From assembly GCA_023374045.1 (NCBI GenBank), contig CM041776.1:317676722-317740721 (forward strand): a DNA stretch of 64,000 nucleotides. The letters are read 5' to 3'. Origin of the DNA: Limonium bicolor. Its lineage: Eukaryota > Streptophyta > Magnoliopsida > Caryophyllales > Plumbaginaceae. A program made the position numbers and the translations under genes. Positions 56,967-64,000 of this stretch are shown here, one piece after another. The notes beneath the pieces were generated by a model. That model did not search any database, was not told where the DNA came from, and saw nothing but the letters and a program-made list of their open reading frames with translations. Every line of letters begins with the position of its first letter. Position 1 is the first letter of the stretch.

Positions 56967-57984
56967 GATGCAATTGGTGCACTAGACATTAGCTACATCA
57001 ATGTTGTTCTACCAGAGGCATTGTAGATGACTAGTAAAGGGAGGAAGAGATACCACCATGAACTTCTTTGTAATTTGCAATTATGACTTGTTCACCTTTG
57101 TAGTGATAAGGTGGGAAATATCAGCTTGTGATGCACATGTCCTCTCAAATGCAAGGATGAATTTCAACTATCTAGCACCTTTGCCTAGTAATTAATGAGC
57201 TTTTAATGTTGAAGTACTTAAATTAGATACTTGAAATGTTTTATGACTTTATTGACTCCTTCAAGTTGTATCAGGTAAATACAACATGTTTGGCTACACC
57301 AACATGTAGCTAAAGATAGCTACATTATATGTACATGTAGTAGACAAAACACGAATATTACACCTATAAAACATGTACATTACTTAAATAACAAATATTG
57401 TACACAAAATAGTACTTTCAATATAATTATTTATTGTACAGGTTTTTCTTATTCATTGTACATATTTTCATTGTTGGTTGTACAGTAAATGTAGCCATCC
57501 TTGGCTACATATACATGTAGCCAAGAATCTGCCAAGTAAATATTATTTGAGAGACAAGGGTTATGTAAATAGGGATTCTGTTATGACACCATTTTCTACA
57601 ACTAGATACCATTTGTCACAATGGAGAGGTGCACCTCCTAACGCCGTAATGAGATACTTAATGAAGGCCATGCGTCTTTGATGAGTATAATTGAGAAGGC
57701 ATTCAGTGTGCTTAAACATCGGTGGAAGATTTTGAAGTGCATACCCTTTTTATACATCGGACAAGCAAAGCAAGATAGTGGTCGCTTGCTTTGTTGTTAA
57801 CAACTACGTCCGCCTGTTAGATCCTCTCGATTTAATTTTTAACTCTGTCCAAAATGAGTACAAAAGTAATGAACAAAATGGCGATAATGATTGCGATGAT
57901 GAAGTTGTCGATGTGGTGCAACAAAATAATGAACTAGAGCATGCTACAATGGATGATGTCCATGACTATGTCGTGATCTTTTAA
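56967..57984 (+). pseudogene. PIF/Harbinger (DDE_Tnp_4) transposase pseudogene
   Basis: Fragments appear in family order. AIGALDISYINVVLPE (from about 56970) matches the first-Asp motif IGALDGTHIP. GRKRYHH and a decayed TFVV..WE...DAHVL stretch (about 57040-57160) match the second-Asp region. SGKY (57272-57283) and KYYLRDKGYVNRD (from 57538) carry the third acidic site. RYHLSQWRGAPPNAV, then ASLMSIIEKAFSVLKHRWKI in a shifted frame, and KIVVACFVVNNYVRL close the domain, with an acidic tail to 57984. The transposase would cut and paste Harbinger elements. Several stops and shifts, and a 252 bp MITE inserted after GKY, make it non-functional. The N-terminal part is missing. Confidence 0.75.
57284..57535. 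mobile_element. MITE, 252 bp, GGCTACATGTAG-rich ends
   Basis: TTTGGCTACA near the left end and ATGTAGCCAAGA near the right are inverted, with further TAGCTACATTATATGTACA-type matches inward. GTAAATACA (57275-57283) and GTAAATATT (57536-57544) flank it, 7 of 9 matching. Removing the element and one duplicate restores the transposase reading GKYYL, which supports these borders. Confidence 0.7.
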
Positions 57985-58552
57985 TGGCAAATAGGGGTAT
58001 GTGATTCGCGGTTGCATGACTATTTGTGTTATTTTAAGTTACTTTAGCTATTTTGTTTAAGAATGCTAGTTTGATTTTATTTCGTATGTATGTAAGATTT
58101 TATTAACAATACTATTACGATATTTAGCTTATGAAACTTTTATCATCAGTGACTGTTGTAAGATTGTAATGTTTATAAAAGTAATAAAACTGACGGCTGT
58201 AATTAACTATAACAACTCAGTGACATTTATGTAGTTAATTCAACTTCCCGACGGCTGTAATCTAAAAACGCGTACCTAGATACACTTGATAGCTTACATT
58301 AAACAGATCCAATATAGTACATAATATTAACAAATTCATTAAACAATACTACTATTTATAATGACATAACAATTTTCACATCCGTATATGAAAAAAGCAA
58401 CATTTGTATATAAGAACACCCTTTAAATTAAAAATAAACAATTTATAGTGCTATACAATAAGCATTTGTGATAGCCAAGTTAAGCGATAAACTAAAATAA
58501 TTGTGTAAAAACTGGGCAATTAGTGAGCCGCCCATCTCTATTGAGAGGTTAG
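57985..58552. other. Intergenic upstream of the HHP gene
   Basis: AT-rich. The promoter of the HHP gene probably begins here, but no convincing TATA box was fixed. Confidence 0.4.
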
Positions 58553-59032
58553 TTGTACTCTGTCGGGTCCATATTAATTGCTCCAACTAACTACTTGACC
58601 TCCCCACTCAATCTGAAGCAGGGCGTTGAGTTGCCCATAATCATGGAAGACAGCCCTTCTTCCGTGCTCTCTCTCTCTCTTCGGGTGTCAGTAGTCAGCA
58701 GTATGCAGTTAATTTGCGTCTCCGTCTGTCTTTCTTCCCTCATCTTAAATGCCCACAGTTGGCAGGTTCGTTCAGCTGCCTTAATTCTCCCCTCCCTTGC
58801 ATCACCTAGAACTATCGTTCATTTTCCCACGTCTCTCTTTATTGATAAACAAAACCCCTCAAACATACACAGGGCACCATTAACGGATCAGGGAAGATAC
58901 ATAACCAGAGAGAGAGAGAGAGAAAGGAGAAAGGGTCTGTTAATGACTGAACGGGAAACAGATCAGAATTCTCTCCTTCACTCTTTTTGTTACTGTGTTT
59001 TCATCCTGGTATCTGAGCAACCCATCTAGTCA
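58553..59032 (+). promoter_or_regulatory. Probable promoter and 5' leader of the HHP gene
   Basis: Pyrimidine-rich tracts (CTCTCTCTCTCTTC near 58670) and an (AG)n run at about 58906-58924 are typical of plant promoters and leaders. An open frame spans 58553-59029 but its product has no recognisable feature, and it stops just before the HHP frame, so I do not call it a gene. Confidence 0.45.
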
Positions 59033-59537
59033 ATGACTAAATTCGTGAAAAAGAGATCTATTATTGCTAGAAATAGGAGAGATCATAGGAAGAACATGGC
59101 TAGAACTGCACACCAGTTGGACCACCATCACGAGGAGCGAGACCCCAACGTGGGAATGGGCTGTAGCACTGGCGGTGGACGGAAAAAGTACAGGCTAGTG
59201 AGATACGATGAGTTGCCGGAGTATATGAAAGACAACGAATACATAATCAAGTATTACAGAGCAGAGTGGCCGCTCATACGAGCTTTCTTAAGTCTATTTC
59301 AATGGCACAACGAGACACTCAACACTTGGACGTGCGTGAGGAATGAATCTAATTCAAATTTATCTTATATGGGTTCGTTCTGTGTTTATGGTTGTATGAA
59401 TTTATCTTCTCTGAATCGCTCTTTTATCTAACATATTGGTTTTACAGGCACTTACTTGGATTTGCTCTGTTCCTGGGCCTAACTGTTGGGAATGTGGTTT
59501 CTGTGCCTCGCGTTGCTGACGTTTTCGGCATGCTTAG
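59033..59537 (+). CDS. Heptahelical transmembrane protein (HHP, PAQR family), 5' exons only
   Basis: Two exons are visible. Exon 1 runs from an ATG at 59033 (or 59096) to 59331 and contains KKYRLVRYDELPEYMKDNEY, YYRAEWPL and FQWHNETLNTWT, the hallmark cytosolic stretch of plant HHP proteins. Exon 2 (59448-59537) continues in frame as HLLGFALFLGLTVGNVVSV, the first membrane helix, then PRVADVFGML, and ends at a GTGAGA donor. The join W-T-H is the family sequence. HHPs are relatives of adiponectin/progestin receptors with seven membrane helices and respond to sugars, hormones or stress in plants. The remaining five-sixths of the protein is not found before the window end; an intron holding a hairpin MITE and a LINE remnant, or a truncated gene, would explain it. 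Confidence 0.8.
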
Positions 59538-59840
59538 GTGAGAAATTTCAAAACCAGCTCCATATCATGATTTGCTTCTGTTACTTGCCAATGTTCGCTC
59601 TCGGTAGCATATGATTTCATTGATAAATTTTTTTCTAGAAAGTAATTTGAATGCGTTAAATCAGAGCTTGGTTTCTCATGGATTCTGGGAATTAGAGTTT
59701 TATAATTAATAATAAATTTACTAAATATTTATCATTGCTTCAAAGTTATAGTAAATTTTAATTTTTTCTTAAAAATAAAACTATGAAGGTTAAAAACTAA
59801 TTAAATATCTGAAACTTTTTACATGTATATTTAAATATTA
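59538..59840. other. Start of HHP intron 2 (or 3' flank)
   Basis: AT-rich sequence after the GTGAGA donor. No further coding was seen. Confidence 0.4.
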
Positions 59841-60378
59841 GGAAAAATTACATCGCCCACCCATGACGTTTGGCGAAATTACGCAGCCCACCCACGAGGT
59901 TTCAAAAATTACTTTGCCCACCCATGTGGTTTCCACAATTTTACATCCAGCAACTTTTCTAATATTTGATCAACTTAAAAGATGGTTAAATGATATCCAA
60001 ATTTGATGAAACTTTACATGGACGATATTAAAGTGTTATATTTTGGTAAAACGTGAAATCCAACGTTTTTTAAGCTCATATATAATCCGTGGGACCCGAT
60101 GAACGTGTCTCATGTTTCATTGGGTCTCACAGGTCATATATGACCTTAAAAAACTTTGGATTTGGCATTGAACAAAAATATAACACCTTAGCATCGTCCA
60201 TGTAAAGTTTCATCAAATTTGGATATCATTTAACCATCTTTTAAGTTGATCAAATATTAGAAAAGTTGCTGGATGTAAAATTGTGGAAACCACATGGGTG
60301 GGCAAAGTAATTTTTGAAACCTCGTGGGTGGGCTGCGTAATTTCGCCAAACGTCATGGGTGGGCGATGTAATTTTCCC
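59841..60378. mobile_element. Hairpin MITE, 538 bp, with ends like the MULE at 15890
   Basis: The two halves are near-perfect reverse complements. TAAATATTA flanks both sides exactly (59832-59840 and 60379-60387), a 9 bp duplication diagnostic of Mutator-like elements. The outer 90 bp (AAATTACATCGCCCACCCAT, then GTTTGG and CCCACCCA(C/T)GAGGTTT motifs) resembles the outer inverted repeat of the MULE at 15890-26200. The inner core (GATGAAACTTTACATGGACG) matches the hairpin at 1277-1688. Confidence 0.88.
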
Positions 60379-60387
60379 TAAATATTA

Positions 60388-61096
60388 TCAGTAAAAAATG
60401 GGGCCCCAAAATTGGGGGCATGTGACACTTAAAATGTTCAGTTAGACAAGTTATGAGCTGTCCTTGTCTGTGGTACAAACGTCCAGCGTTTACGACTGAT
60501 TGATGCCCTGATTTCGTTTAGTCTGTGAGCAGCTAGATGAAGTTATAAACCAACGATTACCGAGTTCAGCATGACAGTGCTCTTGCTTCACCATAATAAT
60601 ACACAAGGAATTGAGCTGATGAACCTACTCTTTTAGGTGAGCTTCAATTTGGTGCAATGTAACCAAATAAAATAATATGTTTTTGTTTTTTTAACATAAT
60701 AATAAATGAACATATGAGACTGAGGATAGAGTGGTCCAATTCGATCATTGATATCTCTTTGCAAATGAATCAAGTGTTGTTAAACTGAGATGACACAGGG
60801 CGAATATACCTTTGTCAAATTATCCAGCAATCACAGCCAGACCGAGAGAGTAAAAAGTAGTTAATTTTTCTAGAAATTTATGGGATCACTAACATATAAA
60901 ACATTTATTATTTATGGGGTCACGTGACCCTATGTGTACCCCTTGGGTCCATGTCTGCCAACAATAGTTCAAGCATGGTGCAACTAATAATTGCAGCAAA
61001 CAATTAGTGGCCCCAAAAGTAGTTTTACTACTTCCGGTAGATAAATAAATCTTTTTTTTTCATAAACAGGGTGAATTGATTAGATTAGACAAAAGG
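60388..61096. other. Intergenic or intronic, nothing recognised
   Basis: There is no coding signature. Later HHP exons were searched for by eye and not found. Confidence 0.4.
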
Positions 61097-62425
61097 TTAG
61101 TACACACCTAGAGACATACTAACATATTTAGGGTGAACAACCCACACCCGACCACTATCCAAGGCCATACTACAGCCCACCGGAATCCACTTGTCTTTTA
61201 TGCCGAGAGAAACACATCTAGGGGCCTGCGTTTCCAGAAGAGTAGAAAATTGATGCACCAGCATCTTGATCATCTTCGAGACTGGCACAAATCTACCCAA
61301 ACAAACATAAATTACAACCCCATCCAAACAACCAAGTAAACAAAAATCAACATAACATACCAGAAAACTAACTAATCTAGAGCCAAGCTGATAATGAGAC
61401 AAACATGACACATTTATAAAAGAACTAGGTGCAAGGGCTGCGTCTAAACCCAGGCCCCTAAAGACCACCTCACCCCCCCCCCCCCCATGCTGATTCTGAG
61501 TTGCACCCAGAATCGACTTGTCCTTCTCCTTATTGAGATCAACTCCCTGACTCACCGGCTTCGAGCACACCAACACCTTACCCTTACCTTTTCTCCTCGC
61601 CTCGGGGAGCTGAGGGTCCCAAAATTCTGCTCGTATAGTATCCATAAGAACATGATGGAACTTGTGTCACGAGAAGAGTTAGGAAGCTCAGCATTTTGAC
61701 CGGGTGTAACACTGGGCAAAGTTGTTCAATTGGTCTAAACTAACGGGCACAAAGAGGCTGGCACATAGAACTGGTGGTGCTCCATCTGTTGAGGTGTATT
61801 CCAGGCATCCCGCGGTGAAAAAATCTCCTATGTGCACCTTCGAGCCTGGTAAACGTTGGTAGACAGGTCAGCCACATACCATAAGGGACCCCAACTTCAT
61901 TCTCCGACCAAAGCTGGGTACATGCATCGGTCGTGTGAGTAAAATGACCGTATGTGGAGCATATTAGTTGCATGTTGTCGTAGGTGATAGTAAAAATGCA
62001 GTATCGACTGTCTACCAACATAGGAAGTTATTGCAAGACTGGAACTTGGACATTGAGAAGAACTTTGAAACGAAGGTACTTAAAACGTGAGGAAAGACCA
62101 TCTTCAAGCTCTATAAAATCGACCCAATTTCTGTGTTGCTCTTCTCACGAACTCCAGAGAATGGTGATGCGATGGAATGTATTAAACCTGAAGCCAAAAT
62201 TGGTTCCAGGTGAATTCATTTTGTGATATCATTTTTTATGGGTCAAGTGTTTGAAGCACAAAAAGGTTGTTGTTCATGGTCCAGGAGCCTCTCACCCTTA
62301 TCCCCTCCACGGTGTTCAAAAGTTTCAAACTCAAAAATAAAAAGATTATGGTCAACTTTGGCGAAACTAAATCCACCAAACTCACTCCAACACTCTTGCA
62401 GGATGTGGTTTAGAGTTGTTGCATA
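61097..62425 (-). pseudogene. LINE ORF1 (DUF4283, zf-CCHC_4) remnant, copy 3
   Basis: The minus strand begins near 62425 with NHILQECWSEFGGFSFAKVD and HNLFIFEFE, the DUF4283 core, with RGGDKGERLLDHEQQPFCAS following. Frameshifts and stops interrupt it around 62230 and 62020. 61740-62021 carries MQLICSTYGHFTHTTDACTQ, a degenerate CCHC knuckle, followed by YGMWL. 61097-61645 is the Gly/Lys-rich linker and tail (RRKGKGKVLVCSKPVSQG). The order equals copies 1 and 2. It shows at least three breaks. Confidence 0.75.
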
Positions 62426-64000
62426 GATGGGTATGACGGAAAAAAGCTAGGCGATAAGGCAGCACTCAGCTGCCAAACGGACTCCATTAACTAAGACAAT
62501 GTCCATGGCTAGAAAGAACGGGACGGGTAGAATGGGCTTGTGATGGAAGTGTAACAGAAGAGATGCAGCTTGAGGGACAATAAGAATTGAGGTAGGTCGA
62601 GCATGCACCCCCCCTGAAAGCTGGCAACATATAATGGGATAAAGATTAGGGGTCGGTAGAGAAGGGCGTGAGAGGCGGCACTCTGTACATTGCATGCCAC
62701 AAGGAATCAAGAGGGCCGCATAAAGGAAGATCTCCTCCTGCCGTATGGCAGCCTGCTGGATCTTCTCCACTCGTGCAAGAAAAAATCAATGATTGTCATC
62801 ATTGCACCAAAAATATGATGGAAAACAATGGTAATCAAGGAGATCAAATGACCCACCAGACGTAGGGAGACAACGAGCCACAGTGCATGCAGCTAGGTGA
62901 ATAACTAGTGCGAAACCCATAAAAGCAGAGAACACTCTCAATAGGAGTGAAAAAGAGAGCGACACCATCGGCTTGCCCTCTATGGGCCTTATCTACTAGA
63001 TTAATAAATCTTCTTCTTTCAATTTAACGAAGTTCAATGCTGATGAGATCATTGATGGCATAAAGTATGTGAAAGAGGTTGTAACGATCTACTAGTGGTG
63101 TTGTTACAGAGAGGCAAATGAGAAATTATGCAATGAGAAATCCATATACAAATTAGATAAAGGAAGACACAAAAATTTACATGGTTTGGTCCATGAATAC
63201 CTACTCTATAGGCGAAACATACAGTGACACTATCAAGAGAGAGATTACAAGAGAGTTTTAATGATTTTCTAATCCAAAAGCTTTTAAGGACTCTAAGCAT
63301 TTCCTTTGCTTTTAAGGAAAAATAAGTGATGATCTTCATGATTGATCTTCCAATAATGATAAAAACAGATCTATTGAATATTGGATCCATAATCTTAACC
63401 TCCCATTCATTAGCACTAATATGAGCAAACTAAAGTTTCATTTTCCTTATTTGATGCACACAACTCTAGGTTATGTGTATGCCACATCAAACCCCCTACA
63501 ACCATGGCTTTATGTTGGCGACCAAACAAGAAATGGGTTGCTTGATCAATTGTCAATGAAGCATTTCCAAAATCACAAGGTCCAACATAGACAACATATC
63601 TTAAATCTCTTACATAATCACGAACATCTAGCAACACATCTCTCATAAGGATAGAACCAAAGTGGGTAAGTAAATATTTGATAATATTACCAAGCTCACT
63701 ACTTGGAGTACACATGTCAATTCCATTAGATCTTTTTCCCCACAAAATTAAAGACTAACACTAATACATTAGTAGCCTACACATTGGTATAAGAGTGGTC
63801 ACTGATGCCATAAGCACGCTTCGAGCGAGCACATACAAAGAATCAATAAACTTATACTTGATCTAGATCCTATTACCATGAGCAAAGTCAAGAGTCCTGA
63901 TGACATCACCAACAAATCAACAACCCATCTTGCCCGCACACATGAAATGGGATTCATTCTCAACCCAATACAAATAGAACATTGGCAAGTATTCTAACAA
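62426..64000. other. Unrecognised sequence to the window end
   Basis: Short frames on the minus strand (62447-62770, 63049-63390, 63416-63745) have no recognised family. The first could be a decayed upstream part of the LINE. No repeats or host exons were identified. Confidence 0.4.

Noticed and set aside
58553..59029. A 158-codon open frame just before the HHP gene
   Set aside because: No recognisable domain, Ser/Leu-rich low-complexity content from pyrimidine tracts, and it sits where the HHP leader is expected.

Overview
The window is a stretch of a flowering-plant nuclear genome, probably a eudicot. It is AT-rich, has spliced genes with GT..AG introns, and consists mostly of nested transposable elements. 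Only two host genes are recognised, both on the + strand. One is a complete 13-exon sucrose-phosphate synthase gene (10326-15283). The other is the 5' part of a heptahelical (HHP/PAQR-type) membrane-protein gene (59033-59537), whose later exons are not found in the remaining 4.5 kb. All exon boundaries were inferred by eye from reading frame, family similarity and splice sites.

Layout. 1-8.4 kb: a LINE remnant with an RNase H domain, a hairpin MITE, two related hAT-like MITEs, a Stowaway MITE, and two decayed LINE ORF1 copies on the - strand. 10.3-15.3 kb: the sucrose-phosphate synthase gene. Its 13 exons sum to 3179 nt, one short of a multiple of three, because exon 1 lacks one base relative to the family. 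15.9-26.2 kb: a Mutator-like element (MULE) with terminal inverted repeats over 600 bp. It carries a broken GRF-zinc-finger/coiled-coil/membrane ORF and the C-terminal remnant of a MULE transposase. A 5.7 kb Ogre/Tat-type solo LTR with a perfect GGTAC target duplication is inserted in it. 26.2-31.7 kb: a cluster of non-autonomous DNA elements, including an inverted-repeat element apparently split by the MULE, two copies of a CCGGAACC-rich element in opposite orientations, a hAT inside a hAT, and a hairpin MITE.

31.8-56.4 kb: one LTR retrotransposon lying on the - strand. It has 4.3 kb LTRs, a target duplication AACAT, an initiator-methionine-tRNA-type primer site and a polypurine tract, and no recognisable gag or pol. 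A complete 10.36 kb CACTA (En/Spm) transposon (40554-50910, target duplication ATA) lies inside it. This CACTA encodes an 1100-residue TNP2-type transposase and a second, multi-exon gene that joins a Transposase_24-like region to a Ulp1/C48-like cysteine-protease domain with visible His, Asp and Cys.

56.4-64 kb: a hAT-like MITE, a PIF/Harbinger transposase pseudogene cut by another MITE, the HHP gene start, a 538 bp hairpin MITE whose ends match those of the MULE at 15.9 kb, and a third LINE ORF1 remnant. The last 1.5 kb holds nothing recognised.

Target duplications give a relative order of insertion: CACTA after the LTR retrotransposon; solo LTR after the MULE; the 470 bp hAT MITE after the 1.26 kb hAT element; the 252 bp MITE after the Harbinger transposase.
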